A stretch of DNA of 64,000 nt from Rosa chinensis (GCF_002994745.2 NC_037094.1:6742001-6806000); one strand, 5' to 3'; shown: positions 20,501 to 33,800, counted from the stretch's first letter. Notes: generated from the sequence alone by a model not told the origin. Numbers and translations: made by a program.

Positions 20501-23500
20501 CATCGGGGGTATCCCTTGACCTGACTTTTGTCGAGCGATTGTAGACGAGGAGAGCACCAACCTAGTCGCGGGATTCTTTGTGCCTCGTGGTGAGGACTTT
20601 GCTGAAGTTTCTTCTTGTTCACAAGTCGATACTCAATATTGCAGATTGAGTAGAGAAAAATCACCTGGAAGTATTGAGATCTTGCTAAAGTGTGACTTTA
20701 GCTTGGCTGGGTTGCTAGGGCGTTACCCTTGCTTGGCTGGTTCTGTAACCGTTGTGGTCGCGGCACTACCGTCGGCTCCCGAGGAGACTAGGACCGAAGT
20801 ACGTTGACAGAGGGTTTGGTGGCACTGAAAGTTGGCTTCTGAGAAGACTAGGACTAGGAGTGTGATCACCGGTAAGAGAAAGAGAAGGAGAGGAGTTGCT
20901 CTTAGAGAGGTTGCTCTAGAGAGAACTTAGATCATCTTAGAGATGTTTTGATGAATGAATTGGTGTGTTTGTGATGAATTTGTAACCTCTATTTATAGGC
21001 TACCATGCCAAAGCAGTTGGCATTAAACAAATGATAGTGGAGCATTAATTGGAGATAAGAAATGATAAATTTTGGAGATAAGGAAGCATAATTGGAGATA
21101 AGAAATGATGAATTTTGGAGATAAGGAATCACTTTCGGCTCCTTTATTCCTTCAATTATATCTCCATCAAAAACTCAGATTTGGAGACTGACTTCTTCAT
21201 AACAAATGTTTCACTATGAGTATAGATCATCCTGGTAAAATTTCAGAGCTTTTAGTATAATGGTTGGGCCAAAAACGCTGCTGGACCACTTACAGGTCCA
21301 GTTTTCCAGTTTTGCTTCTGCAGAAAATTGGACTGATTATTTGAAGGCCTTCCACTCAAAAATAGCTCTGGAACTCTTCATAAGAAATGATCCTTGGGCT
21401 TTCTAAATTTAATATGGAAAGTTTTAGCTCATTTGGATTTCGTTTGGTTAGTCTGCCGCCCCTCCTTCCTTGTTTGGCTCGGTTTCTCCTAGCCGAAGTA
21501 GGAAAATGTGTTATAGTTGACTTTTCATGCTTCCGTGCTTCCCCTCTAAATATATATTTTGAACTTGTCGACAATATATAGCTTGAGCCACTAACGTGGG
21601 CTCAATTTCTCCAAGACATGCCTTGTCAGGCCAAAATGCTCATTTTGGGTCCAAACACCACCGACAAGGGCCTATACTGCTACAACATCATGCCTTTCGG
21701 TTTGAAGAACGCCGGTGCAACTTACCAGCGGCTGATGAATGCTATGTTCGCTGAACATTTGGGCAAAATCATTGAGGTCTACGTGGACGATATGTTGGTA
21801 AAAAGCATAAAGTCCAGCGGACACGTGGCAAACCTCAGAATCATATTCGCCATTCTCTTGGCCTACGGTATGCGCCTAAACCCAAAAAAATGCTTCTTCT
21901 GCATCACCGCCAGCAAATTTCTAGGTTACATAGTCAATGAATGGGGCATAAAGGCCAACCCTGACAAGGTACAAGCCATACTCAACATGAAGGCTCTAGA
22001 GTGGAAGAAACACGTTCAGAGCCTCCAGGGCAAACTAACCGCCCTTTCTCAGTTTATCTCCAGACTCACTGACAGATGTCTCCCATTTTTCAAAGTCCTG
22101 AAGACAACCCACAAGAAGGTTATCGACTGGAACCCAGATTGTGAGGCAGTGGTCCAGAGCTTGAAAGAGTACTTGGCAGCAGTTCCGCTCCTCTCTATTC
22201 ATGTGCAGGGGGAGACATTATATATATACCTAGCAGTATCACAGTCAGCGGTAAGCTGCGCCATTGTTCGGCGGGACGGCTAGGATGAGCTCCACGTATT
22301 CTACGCTGGCAGAGGCATGAACGGGGCTGAAACAAGATATCCCCCTACAGCAGCTAGCTCTAGCACTCATCGTCGCCGCTAGACGCCTCCGCCAGTACTT
22401 TCAGGCCCACACAATTCATGTCTTAACAAATCAACCGCTGAGGCAGGTAATGTAGAACCCTGAATACTCGGGCGCCTCAGCAAGTGGGCCATCGAGCTCA
22501 GGGAGTTTGACATTGACTACAAACCAAGAACCGCCATAAAAGGCTAGGCGGTGGCAGACTTCATTACTGAGCTCACCGAGAGACAGGTTGAACCCAGCAT
22601 GAAAATGGTAACTGCTGAAGAACCAGCTCCCCAGCAGTCAGACTGGAACCTACACGTGGACTGCTCCGCTTGTGCCAAGGCCAGCGGCGCCGGAGTCATC
22701 TTGATAGGGCTAGGGGGACTGAACGTGGAATACGCGTTAAAATTCAACTTCAAAGCCTCAAACAACATGGCAGAGTATGAAGCGCTCATCGCCGGCCTAC
22801 TCCATGCCATCGACTCGAGGGCTGACAGTGTCAACATATTCAGCGACTCCCAGTTAGTCGTCAATCAGGTCAACGACAGTTTCCAGGCCAATGACCAACA
22901 GTTGACGGCATACTTGGGTTACATCAAGACGCTCCTCAAAAAATTCAAATTCCACACCATCACGCAGATCCCTAAGGAAAGGAATGCCAAGGCTGATTCA
23001 CTGGCGAGACTAGCAACATCTCAGCCACACCAAAGTCCAACGGACACAAGGGTGGAATGTCTTGACAAGCCAAGCATCACAAAAACCCTAGCGGAGATCT
23101 TCAACGTTAAGGTCAATCCCAGTTGGATGGACGAGATCATCGAATACAAGCGCAATGGGACACTTCCAGAGGACAAAGTCGAAGCACAACAGCTCAAGCA
23201 AAAAGCAACCCGCTACAACATCCAAAATGGCAAGCTTTACCGCCAGGGGTTCACCCACCCCAACCTCCAGTGTCTAACCCCAGATGAGGGAAAGGTCGTT
23301 CTGGCAATGATACATGGCGGGGAATGTGGAAACCACTTGGGCTCCAGATCCTTGGCCAATCGCACAATGCGACAAGGCTACTTTTGGCCCACACTCGGCG
23401 ACGACGCCAGGAGGATATCAAAATCTTGCCACAAATGTTAACAATATGCTGATCTCCCACATGCCCCGGCAGAACCACTGTCGATCATTATTGGTCCATG

Positions 23501-24328
23501 GATTCACTCAATGTGGGGCTTGGACTTGATGGGAAAATTCCAAACCGCCAAAAGCCAGTTCAAATACATCATTGTTGCCATTGACTACAACAGCAAGTGG
23601 ATAGAGTCGGAGCCACTGACGGCAATAACTACAGCCAAGGTAACGCACTTCCTCTGGAAGAACATCTATTGCCGCTATGGTGTCCCTCACATAATCATCA
23701 CAGACAACGGCACACAGTTCAACAATAAGGAACTCATATCTTTCACTGCTAACCTGGGCACTAAGATGAGTTTCACATCTGTCGCTCACCCCCAAACCAA
23801 CAGCCAGGTCGAAGTAGCAAACAAGATAATCAAGAAGCTATACGATGCCAAAGGTTTATGGGCAGAGAAGCTTCCGGAAGTTCTGTGGGCCATCAGGACT
23901 ACCCCAACTTCCGCCACTGGTGAAACACCATTTTGTATTATGTTCAGAACTGAAGCAGTCCTACCTATTAAGGTAACTCAGCCTACCACTAGGATCGAAG
24001 GCTACTGCCCTGAGACCAACGGTGAAGGCGTCAATCTTAACAGGGACCTCCTAGAGGAGAAACGACACAAGGCTCATATGCACAATTTGCAAAACAAACA
24101 ACGGGTATCGTGTTTCTACAACGCCAGGGTCAAGGCCCGAAACCTCCAACTAGGGGACTGGGTAATGAAGGAGATCATTCCACCGCTAAGGCACTTCGCC
24201 CAACTTGGGAAGGTGCATACAAAATTGTAGAAGTCGCCAGCCCCGGCACCTTCTACCTGATGGACAAGGATGGTGTCACAACAACCCACCCTTGGAATAC
24301 CGAACACCTTCGGTATTACTACAAATAG
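17571..24328 (+). pseudogene. gag-pol pseudogene of E3
   Basis: Starts with MTNGSGGNAE like E1. Visible blocks: gag capsid (18400-18860), protease DSGSTVNVIF (about 19390), RT first half (19750-20423), RT second half with YVDD (about 21780), RNase H (22100-22550), second RNase H (about 22640-23010), integrase (23300-24230). Breaks include TAG at 18036 and 18957, a deletion near 19053 that removes the zinc knuckle, TGA at 19621, TAG at 20310, the solo LTR at 20424-21657, TAG at 22280 and later frameshifts. It still keeps TGT (Cys) at the integrase zinc site where E1 has a stop. It cannot encode a working polyprotein. Confidence 0.9.
20424..21657 (-). mobile_element. Solo LTR (1234 bp) inserted in E3 RT, 5-bp target duplication
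   Basis: Ends are TGTTTGG...CCAAACA and the 5-bp target duplication CCACC is exact (20419-20423 and 21658-21662). There is no internal coding sequence and no second LTR, so this is a recombined solo LTR of another family. The TATA-like TATAAATAG on the minus strand near 20990 gives the probable orientation. A short tandem of GGAGATAAG-type units lies at about 21051-21128. Its first ~550 bp are related to 62010-62560. Confidence 0.9.
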
Positions 24329-24785
24329 TCAGGCCACTACCCTAGAGCATCTTGGCTTAGCTAAATTTTTGACTCAAAATTTAGCTAAGGGAAGCTACCC
24401 AACGGGTACAACCCCGCTTTTTGTAAACGCTGACATATCAGCTATCAATGAAATGAGGAATTATTCAAACCAGTGTCGCCAAGTCCAAGCACAAGAATTA
24501 AAGGGCAACGCCAACAAAGTTCGGCGGACTACGTCTGCTACATCGTGCACTTGGAACAATTTTAATCCCTTTAATGTTTCATTGAGTCACAAAACAGCAG
24601 TCAAAACTCTAGCGGTCCATAAATATGCAAACAATACAATCGGTAAACACATTCATCTCATAAGCAAAAGAAAACCAACTGTATATTACTGGTAGGGACT
24701 ACCCGCTCAAATATATTGTCAAAATACAAAAAAGGCCTGAGCGGTGCCAAAAAAAAAAAAAAAAAACCTCAACGGCACTACATCA
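24329..24785. other. E3 spacer between pol and antisense gene
   Basis: Counterpart of E1 4806-5212. It contains an A-run near 24750-24767. No gene is seen. Confidence 0.5.
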
Positions 24786-27498
24786 GACTAGAGCTATCTT
24801 CATAGATGTTGGGGGCAACAGCGGCAGTCTTGCCCTCCGGCGGCTGTTGTTGCTTGGACTGACGACTTGTCTGATCGGACCCACGAGTGGTAGGGCTCGG
24901 AGTTATAATGGTACCATCCGCTCAGGTGTGGGCGGCAAGAAAACCAGCACAGGAGACCTTGGACTGAGTAGGCGGTAGGGTCCGCTGAGAGTCGTCTGCC
25001 GGACGCACACCTCTTTCTCCGCTACCTGAGCGGGCACTCTTAGCTTGAACGGGAACCACACCCTTCGCGGGCTGTGCGTTCTGACCTGACGGCCCAGCGG
25101 ACTGGGACGCCTTGACCCAGTCGATGGCGCCCTTTTGGTTCAGTAGTTTCACGTTGGCGACGGCCCCGGCCTTTGCTGCCTCTATCATTTCCTTCTTGTA
25201 CTTCGCCGACTTCTTGAAAGCCTCCACGGCGGCAGCCTCCATTCGGCTCCTCTCTGTTTCACGCTGGCAATCTCACCATCCAGCTGCGCCACTTCAACAG
25301 ACTTGGCGGTAGAATCCCGCTGAATGATCTCAATCTTCTTGTCCTTCGATGCCAGCTGATCCCACAGCAGAGCCATGTCTTGCTCCAGCTGAACCAAAAG
25401 GTTGTTCCGCTCAATGTCCCCGGCAACGGCGACATTCAGCTTACCGCGAGCATCCGCCGCGTCACACTCTGTCTTGGTCAACCGTTGTTGCACCTCCGCC
25501 AGCTTGTCCTTAGCCTCCCCCAGCTCCCTCTGGAGATCATTCATCTCCCCCCTTAACTGCCGCTCAGCGCGGGGCTAGCTTGACTCCGCCAGGAACATCT
25601 CGTGCAACCCAATATATAGGTGCCCGAATGCCGAACTGTAGGGCGATTGGTCAATGGCAGTCGAGCGCACAATCACCTCTAGGCCGCCAAACTCGAGCCG
25701 CTCGCAGAGGTGGAAAAGAAATTCCTGCTCATGGTCGGTCAGAAACTCTGCATACGAAGCAAATGAGTCCAGGTCGCTCGCTTGCACCTCACTGTCGGCG
25801 ACCACGGGCACCTTGGGCGGAGCCTGTCTTGCCTTCTTCTGCTGGCAGGCACCAATGGTCTCCGCGTCATCTCCTTGCTCCTCTTCATCTGTGTCATTTT
25901 GGCGACACTTCATCTAAAGCACCACCCGTGTGGATCCAGCGACCGTAGGCCTTGATCCATTATGTGGCTCCAACCCCGCAATAGTGACTGTTTCCACCGG
26001 CGACACCACTTTCTCCTTCTAAGGCCCACGCCGGGTAGCGTGTATTCTCTCTTTTTGCTGCACAGTTGCAGTAGGGGCCTTATTCCTGCCGACAGCCCCC
26101 ATGGACCATGTCAGTTCCCACCTGAACGACGGGCGAACCATCGGCACCAAGGTGAGAGTGGTGCGGCATCGGTAACACCACGGGAGTCTCATACTGACAC
26201 AGTGCCAGTGTCTCGGGATCAACGATGGTCTTCTAGGCAGCCAGCCTAGAGGTGTACATGCTTTCCAAGAAATTGTTGATCTCAGCGCGGTTCATGGCTT
26301 TCTCAAACGCCTTACGGCTTGCTCTGTTGCCCGACGGAGAATCTATACAAAACAAAGAGTTAGCCTGACAAAACAACGAACTAAAACACATATCAGTGGA
26401 TGGTACTTACAAAGAGCTCGTGTCAGTTGTTGATCGACCAACAGCTTCCACCCGGTGAGTAGGCAAAGATCTAACAAGTTGTGGTTCTGCCAACAGCCTC
26501 GAATTCTTGCCACACGGCACTCTTCTTCACGCGTTAGGTTATAGCGCAGAACCGTTTCACAAAAAAAAAAAAAACGAAAGTCATTACAACAGGAATTATT
26601 ATGCAACCAAAACCAACCCTGAGCAGCGGAAGCCAGCGACAACCTCGCACAGGTTGGAATTTCGACTTAATCATGAATGTCGGCCCCCTCATTTGACCCC
26701 GCTTGATACTCCCATCCAACGGTGGCAACGCAGAAGGTCCCCTGCCAAGGTCACATGGAATCCTTCTAACGACGACTCAGGTTCACCTGCCCACTGCAAC
26801 CTTGGCACCTCAAGTATATTAATTCATAGAAGTGTAGCACCTCCGCCACGGTTGGACCCTCACAGCCGGACAACCGCCATAGCGAGTTGAGGTCCATCAA
26901 TAACCGCCACATGTTAGGGCAAATTTGCCCAAGGGCGAGGCCAAATTCACAAATCAAAATCTGGAGATTTGGCAGTAGCGAGAATGTCACTCCCTGGCGG
27001 AAGATGGCCTCGTGCACGGCAGTATGCCCCGCTGGCAAGAACGACGCTGTCTCATCCTTCAGCGGTGGTCGCAGCTTCACAACACCTGGCAAGCGGAACA
27101 CCCGCTTCACACGGTTGACGACAGCCACCGCCATCGGTCCTCCCACCTTATCAACCACTGTACCGTCACCGAGAACCCAGGCTAAATCAACCTCTTCCCC
27201 GCCAGCCTCTCTCACCCCATCAACGGAGATGCTAGCGGCGCTATTTCTCCCCAGCCTCTTCTCCAGCCTTTTGCGAGTAGCGGCATCTTCTCTTGCCCTA
27301 GAACTCTCAGTACGACCAACACAACCCATGGAAACTTCCCAGGGTATGGTCTGTAGCAGGACAATCTCTAGCGGTTCGGACTGTGAGGTTCCTGCTGGAA
27401 AACGGACTCAACGAGTCACTAAACACCCTATCCGCCATGTTGAGCGACTCATCAGACCCGGAATCCTCACCGCTTGAGATCTCTACGACGCTAGCCAT
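24786..27498 (-). pseudogene. Antisense additional ORF of E3 (pseudogene)
   Basis: Starts MASVVEISSGEDSGSD. The conserved FRLPG...LRPP to VAEVLHFYEL block lies at about 27100-26830, then the KAR-rich middle, coiled coil (about 25540-25200) and tail. It is broken by frameshifts near 27320, 26770, 25570 and 25240 and by a stop at 24922. Intron positions match E1/E2: intron 2 has a canonical donor GTAAGTACC (about 26410, minus strand) and an acceptor TATAG (about 26344). The first intron carries a long T-run near 26560. The same intron positions in an old copy argue that the introns belong to the family. Confidence 0.8.
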
Positions 27499-28289
27499 CC
27501 CAAAACTCTAAAACCCAAACCAGTCAGTTCGCACAGGATCTAAGCCATCCCTTTATCAGTTGCATCCAAGAACATCAAGAACAATTGCCCAGAAAATGCC
27601 AAAACAAGAACAAAACGCACCCATATACTCAACCCAGATTTGACCATCTAGCAAATCCCTAAACTCCAACTCTCTATCAAACACAAAACCCATCCCCAAA
27701 ACTTGCTTTACACCCTCAAAGCACACCAGGAGGAACAGATAGCACCCCAAATCGAAAACCCATAAACTGACAGAAGCAAACACACAGAAATCCAATAAAA
27801 CAGGGATGAGATTCAAGACACCAACCTCAAAGATGAAAGCTTCGGTGCGATTAAAGGCACTTGTCTTCACTGTAGGAAATCTCCATGCTTCAAAGATCGA
27901 TAACTCCAAGGAATCATAGCAATCTGCTTCTCGGAACGCAAAGCGAAGCTTAAAGACGACGATACTAGATCAAATTGCAAAGTGCCAAACCACCAGGTTT
28001 CCCACTCTTTTATGTCAACATCAACCCAATCTTGACCGTCCGCTAAAAAATGACATCGCACGATAATTGTACACGTGCCCCACGCTTACACTTACTCTTC
28101 GGATTAACCGAGACGACGCCTCGTTTACAAAAGCAATAATTAACCGCATTTATGGTGAGGTGACGGGCGTGCTGCACAGACATAGATCCACAAGCTAACC
28201 CAATACATGTTGGACACGTGTCGAACTCCATCACACGAAGGGTCTATACAAGGTAACCATCGAAAAGGAAAATCATCAATCATCGGGAG

Positions 28290-28740
28290 AAAGCGAGATA
28301 GTCTCCACTAAGCGCAACTTCTCCCTTTCCATCTTACAAGCGAGATAGTCTCCGTTAAGTGCAACTTCTCTAGCAGAATTTCTCCCTTTCCATCTTGCCA
28401 GCCAAATAGTCTCCGCTAAGCGCAACTCCGCTAGCAGAACTTGTCCCTTTCCATCTTGCCAGCGAGATAGTCTTCACTAAGCGCAACTCTACTAGGGGAA
28501 CTTGTCCCTTTCCATCTTGCAAGCGAGATAGTCTCCGCTAAGCGCAACTTCGCTAGCGGAACTTCTCCCTTTCCATCTTGCAAGCAAGATAGTCTCCGCT
28601 AGCGGAACTTCTCCCTTTCCATCTAGCAAGCGAGATAGTCTCCGCTAAGCTCAACTCAGCTAGTGGAACTTCTCCCTTTCCATCTTGCAAACGAGATAGT
28701 CTCTGCTAAGCGCAACACCGCTAGCGAGACTTCTCCCTCG
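28290..28740. repeat. Degenerate 60-bp-type tandem array of E3
   Basis: About seven or eight units of roughly 57-62 bp with GCGAGATAGTCTCCGCTAAG and CTAGCGGAACTTCTCCCTTT. It is clearly related to the E1/E2 arrays (CAGCGGAACTTCTCCCTTG) but with scattered substitutions and uneven lengths, so the array predates the E1/E2 expansion. Confidence 0.85.
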
Positions 28741-29267
28741 GCACCTTGGAAGTAAGACCGTCACCGCTGACTGCAACTCCATTCGCTAGGCCACCGCTAG
28801 GAAGGTCCAAGCAACATTGCCAGCCACTTATCATCAGCGGGGGGACTTCCGCCAACGGCGATGCCCGAGGTAATGCCTCACTTTGACAACGACCGCAACG
28901 CGGAGTTGCAGTCAAAACATGGTCCTCCGGGACAGGTAGGGGGAGGCATCAACAGTCTTCGACGGCCCTGATCAAGCATGTTGACCCCTGCCACTTGGGT
29001 ATCAAAGATTGGGTTCGCTACCCAAACACCCTCTGCTCAGCGCAGCTCCCCTCAACAAACAATACACCGGCCAAACGAAGGTCTATCTTAGCCGGGGAGT
29101 GGGGGACTCCCTAGGGGGCCTAGCAGGGGTCCACTAGAAAGGATATAAAGCGTTTGTTCAAAAAGTCCATGGTTGACAATGCACTGACGCTAATTATGCT
29201 TTTGCAAGACTGGCGGAAGCAACGCTTCGAACCACTAGGCAACTCCTCAACCAAGATTGCCCTCCTT

Positions 29268-29287
29268 GACTGGGGACTTGTGAGACT
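29268..29287 (+). other. E3 polypurine tract (degraded)
   Basis: GACTGGGGACTTGTGAGACT immediately before the 3' LTR TG. The G-run is interrupted relative to E1 and E2. Confidence 0.7.
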
Positions 29288-29751
29288 TGTACTTACATAG
29301 GCATTTGCAAGCATAATTAGCTATAATGAGCCACGCTCATGATACTGCCAGATGTACCAGCTACCGCCAACTGTGTGACCTACGGAAACACAGCCAAACA
29401 GGCTACCGCCTGAGCCTCTGCTACCCCCAGATCACCGCTGACGCGCCACCACGCGCCTCGCCAAGTTAGCATCAGAAGCTGGGACTAAAGCACATCAGTC
29501 CCACATCGAAAACATGGAGAAGATCAGTAACATCTCATAAAAGGTTCTCTCCTCTCTCCTCATTAATTACGCATTTACTACTTACATACTGTTACTTTGT
29601 CAACATAAGTACATGTCAAACTTAGGCATCGGAGAAGAGAAGATCGCCCAACGCGGTCTCCCTCTGATGCCCTCTGTATTTTACTTGACATGTAGCAGAA
29701 GCTCTGAGAACATCACAAGTAGCGATCTGCCCATTGGATCAGCGTTAACAC
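29288..29751 (+). repeat. E3 3' LTR with small internal deletion near its end
   Basis: Starts TGTACTTACATAGG. Compared with the 5' LTR it lacks about 36 bp before the end. The missing piece lies between two TTAAC copies, as expected for a microhomology deletion. E5 sequence resumes at 29752. Confidence 0.8.
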
Positions 29752-31214
29752 CAGCCTTGCCAGAGAATCAGACTTACCGTTCTTTTCTCTGGGGATCTGT
29801 GTAATGGAATGGAACTTGAACTTATCAAGGTGAGTTTTGACGTATCCCAAATATGCCATCAGCTGTTTGTCTCTAACTTCGAAAATGTCACTGACTTGGT
29901 TGACGACATGTTGGGAGTCGCTGAAGATGTTGACGCTATTAGCACTGGAATCTATGGCGAGGAGTAGCCCAGCTATGAGTGCTTCGTACTCCGCCATGTT
30001 GTTAAAGCTTTGAAATTGAACCTGAGCGCGTATTCCACGTTGAGTCCTCCTAGTCCCATTAGAATTACTCCGACGCCACAAGCCTTGAAGCAAGCTGAGC
30101 CGTCAACGTAGAGGTTCCATTCTGACGGTTGGTAGGTGGCTGGTGGGACAATGTTGGTGGACATTGTGGGAGTGATCTTTGTTGGTATGGCCAAAGTAGG
30201 CTCTTCCTGGAGCGTAGTGAGTTCAGCGATGAAGTCCGCCACTGCTTGGCCCTTCATGGCCATTCTTGGTTTTTACTCAATATCAAACTCACTCAGTTCA
30301 ACTACCCATTTACTCAGGGGACCAGAGTGTTCAGGACTTTGCATGACTTGCCTTAGCGGTTGATTGGTCAGAACATGGATGGTGTGAACCTAAAAGTATG
30401 GCGGAGGCTCTTGGTGGCAACAATGAGCGCTATGGCCAGCTGCTCAGGGGGGTGTATCTTGTTTTCACCCTAATCATGCCTCTGCCGGCATAGAAAATGG
30501 GGAGCTTATCTTGCTCTTCCTGCAACTGACGACTGATGTTGATACCGCTAAGTATATGTACAATATTTCCCTTGGCACAAGTATGGATAAGAGTGGGATT
30601 GTCGTCAAGTATTCTTTTAAACCCTGAAATGCCGTTTCACAGTCTGATATCTAGTCCACCTTCCTGTGATGGGACCTCTTCATGACTTTGAAGAATGGTA
30701 AACACTTATTGGTGAGTTTTGAGACGAAGCGAGATAGCGCCGTTAGATTTCCCTTGAAGGCTCTGTACATCAACCTTCTCCTTTGGTGACTTCATGTTAA
30801 GGATGGCTTGCACTTTGTCAGGGTTTGCCTCAATACCACTCTTACTGGAGATGTAGCCTAAAAATTTGATGGCGGTGACGCCAAAGAAACATTTTATTGG
30901 GTTGAGGAGCATACTTAAGCCAAGAGGATGGCGAATATAATGCCAAGGTTGGCCACATGCCCACAATCCTTAATGCTCTTGATGAGCATGTCATCCACAT
31001 ATACCTCTATGATCTTGCTGAGGTGCTCCGCGAACATAGCGTTAATTAGGTGTTGATATGTGGCGCCTGCATTCTTGAGGCCAAAGGGCATGACATTATA
31101 GCAGTATAAGCCTTTGTCAGTTGTGAAGGTGGTGCATTCTTGGTTGCCTGGGTGCATCTTTATTTGGTTGTAGCTAGAGAAAGCATCCATCATGCTAAAC
31201 AATTCATGTCCAGC
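29752..31214 (-). pseudogene. E5 RNase H and reverse transcriptase fragment
   Basis: The minus strand matches E1 from about 6549 to 8000: second RNase H (NNMAEYEALIAGLLLAIDS, SDSQHVVNQV), the RT-linked RNase H and the RT up to YVDD and FSSYNQIKMHP. Several frameshifts and stops are present. The RT is interrupted at 31214 by the hAT element and continues at 37749. About 600 bp that should join it to the integrase piece at 16698-17091 are missing. Confidence 0.85.
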
Positions 31215-31344
31215 TAGGCCTCACCAAAAAGCCCGCGGATCAAGTGGGCCGATGGAGGCCCGCCGGCCCGCAGGGCTTTTGGCCCGGCCCGGCCCGTCAA
31301 AAAACCCGCAAAAGCCCGCCTTGGTGGGCCGATGGAGGCCCGCA

Positions 31345-31346
31345 AA

Positions 31347-31384
<38 letters not shown>

Positions 31385-31667
31385 TCTATATATGTGTGTG
31401 TGTGTGTGTTATATATATATATAGATATATCTATATATGTGTGTGTGTTTATAAATATATATATATATATATATAATATATAGACACATATAGATATATA
31501 TTTAATATTTGTGTGTGTGTTACTGTGTTTATATAGATATATATATATAGTCATTAAGTCATATAGAGAATTAGAGAAATAGAGATATATAGATATATAT
31601 ATATATATATATATATCAATATATCATATATGTGTGTGTGTGTTTATATATATATGTGTGTGTGTGT

Positions 31668-31723
<56 letters not shown>

Positions 31724-31809
31724 TATATATATATATATATAGATATACATATAGATATATATATATATATATATCAATATATCATATATGATATATGTGT
31801 GTGTGTGTT

Positions 31810-31847
<38 letters not shown>

Positions 31848-31855
31848 GAAGTTCT
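31345..31855. repeat. Compound (TA)n/(TG)n/(GA)n microsatellite in hAT
   Basis: Roughly 500 bp of alternating TA, GTGT and AGAG runs. ORFs on either strand here are low-complexity and not genes. Tracts of this kind are prone to length change and assembly error. Confidence 0.9.
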
Positions 31856-31909
31856 TATACTATTATACTTCTATATAAAATATGTGCATATATATATTCT
31901 AAATATCGG

Positions 31910-33120
31910 TTGACCAATCCGATCGGATTCGAAAATATGGTGAAATTGGCTAAATTTTTTACCACACTCATAATTTATTGTAATAAACTAATCCAACGGT
32001 CGGTTTTTCCATTTTCTTTAAATTGATAGGGGTTGCTCTTTGGAGTGTTTTATATATAAATATAGGTTTATAAGAGTAACTACGTTTGACCTAGTTGATC
32101 GAATTCGAAACGAGAACCAAATTGGCTGGATTTTCTACAACCACCATAAAACATTACAATCTCGCTATCGAGCGGTTGGTTTGTCTGAATTCATTTTCCA
32201 CTGCATGGTTGCTTTAGAATGAACTTAAACAATTTAAATGCAATGTATAAGTTATACAACTTTAGGAATAAAATTGGTATAGTCTAATGTGTTTGTAATT
32301 AAAATTAATTTTTTTATCTTATGTCCACGCACATCTATCGATGGAATATATACAAATGTGATGTGAAAAAATAAGCACGTTTTGCTGTTGTCACGCCATC
32401 GGTCAACCAATAAAACATATAAGTGACTACGGTTTACCAATCCGATCGGATTCGAAAATATGGTGAAATTGGCTAAATTTTTTACCACACTCATAATTTA
32501 TTGTAATAAACTCATCCAACGGTCGGTTTTTCCATTTTATTTGAATTGATAGGGGTTGCTCTTTGGAGTGTTTGATATATAAATATAGGTTTATAAGAGT
32601 AACTACGTTTGACCTAGTTGATCGAATTCGAAACGAGAACCAAATTGGCTGGATTTTCTACAACCACCATAAAACATTACAATCTCTCTATCGAGCGGTT
32701 GGTTTGTCTGAATTCATTTTCCACTTCATGGTTGCTTTAGAATGAACTTAAACAATTTAAATGCAATGTATAAGTTATACAACTTTAGGAATAAAATTGG
32801 TATAGTCTAATGTGTTTGTAATTAAAATTAATTTTTTTTATCTTATGTCCACGCATATCCATCGATTGAATATATACAAACGTGATGTGAAAAAATAAGC
32901 ACGTATCGTGGTTGCCACGCCATCGGTCAACCAATAAAACATATAAGTGACTACGGTTTACCAATCCGATCGGATTCGAAAATATGGTGAAATTGACTAA
33001 ATTTTTTACCACACTCATAATTTATTGTAATAAACTCATCCAACGGTCCGTTTTTAAATTTTCTTTGAATTGATATGGGTTGTTCTTTGAAGTGTATGAT
33101 AATATGATATATAGATATAT
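31910..33120. repeat. 523-bp tandem repeat in hAT (2.3 copies)
   Basis: The motif CCAATCCGATCGGATTCG recurs at 31914, 32437 and 32961 (spacing 523 and 524). Copies are nearly identical over the whole unit; the third is partial. Each unit also holds an internally related, diverged half (GATCGAATTCGAAACG). Confidence 0.88.
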
Positions 33121-33379
33121 ATTTATATTTAAATTATGTAAAATTATATATATGTTTTTAGAAAACTATCAGTTGGTACTGTTGGTTTTCTAATCCTGCC
33201 GTTGGATCCGACCGTTTTCTCATGATACCGTTGGATACCAGCTGTGAGTGTGAGACGGCCTAAATGACCTAAAGGCTAAAGTTAAGTCCTAAACCTAAAG
33301 CCTCAGCAGCCTCACTCACGTCTCAGAATCTCAGATCTAAAATTCTAAATCGATCACTTTCTCTGTCTCTCTCTCCTCA

Positions 33380-33800
33380 AGTCCTCAACCTCAGCCTCCT
33401 CTCATCTCAGGCTCTCAGCCTCACGCCCTCACTCAGATCTAAAGTCTCAGCCTCAGACAGATCTAAATCTATCACTTTCCCGTCTCAGCCTCAGCCTCCT
33501 CTCGTCTCAGCCTCAGCCTCCTCTCGTCTCAGCATCAGCCTCAGCCTCAGCCTCCTCTCGTCTCAGCCTCAGCCTTGTCTCAGCCTCAACCTCAGCCTCG
33601 TCTCAGCCTCAACCTCAGCCTCGTCTCGTCTCAGCCTCAGTCTCAGCCTCCTCTCGTCTCAGCCTCAGTCTCAGCTCAGCCTCAGCCTCAGCCTCCTCGC
33701 GTCTCAGCCTCAGCCTCAGCCTCAGCCTCCTCTCGTCTCAGTCTCAGCCTCAGCCTCAGCCTCAGCCTCAGCCTCCTCTCGTCTCTCGACGACTCTGTTC
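33380..33800. repeat. CCTCAG-type minisatellite in hAT
   Basis: Irregular iterations of CTCAGCCTCAGCCTCCTCTCG in the presumed leader of the transposase gene. No protein-coding significance is seen. Confidence 0.8.

Larger units (their letters stand above)
17092..29751 (+). mobile_element. E3: old, degraded Tat-type element with solo-LTR insertion
   Basis: Order: truncated 5' LTR, primer site, gag-pol (17571-24328), antisense gene on the minus strand (27498 to about 24786), 60-bp-type array, polypurine tract, 3' LTR. It is the same architecture as E1 but much diverged, with many stops, frameshifts and a deletion in gag. It sits inside E5, whose integrase lies to the left and RNase H/RT to the right, both on the minus strand. 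A 1234-bp solo LTR interrupts its RT. Confidence 0.9.

Noticed and set aside
31297..31554. ORFs in the AT/GT microsatellite of the hAT element
   Set aside because: Low-complexity Tyr/Ile/Thr strings encoded by simple repeats.
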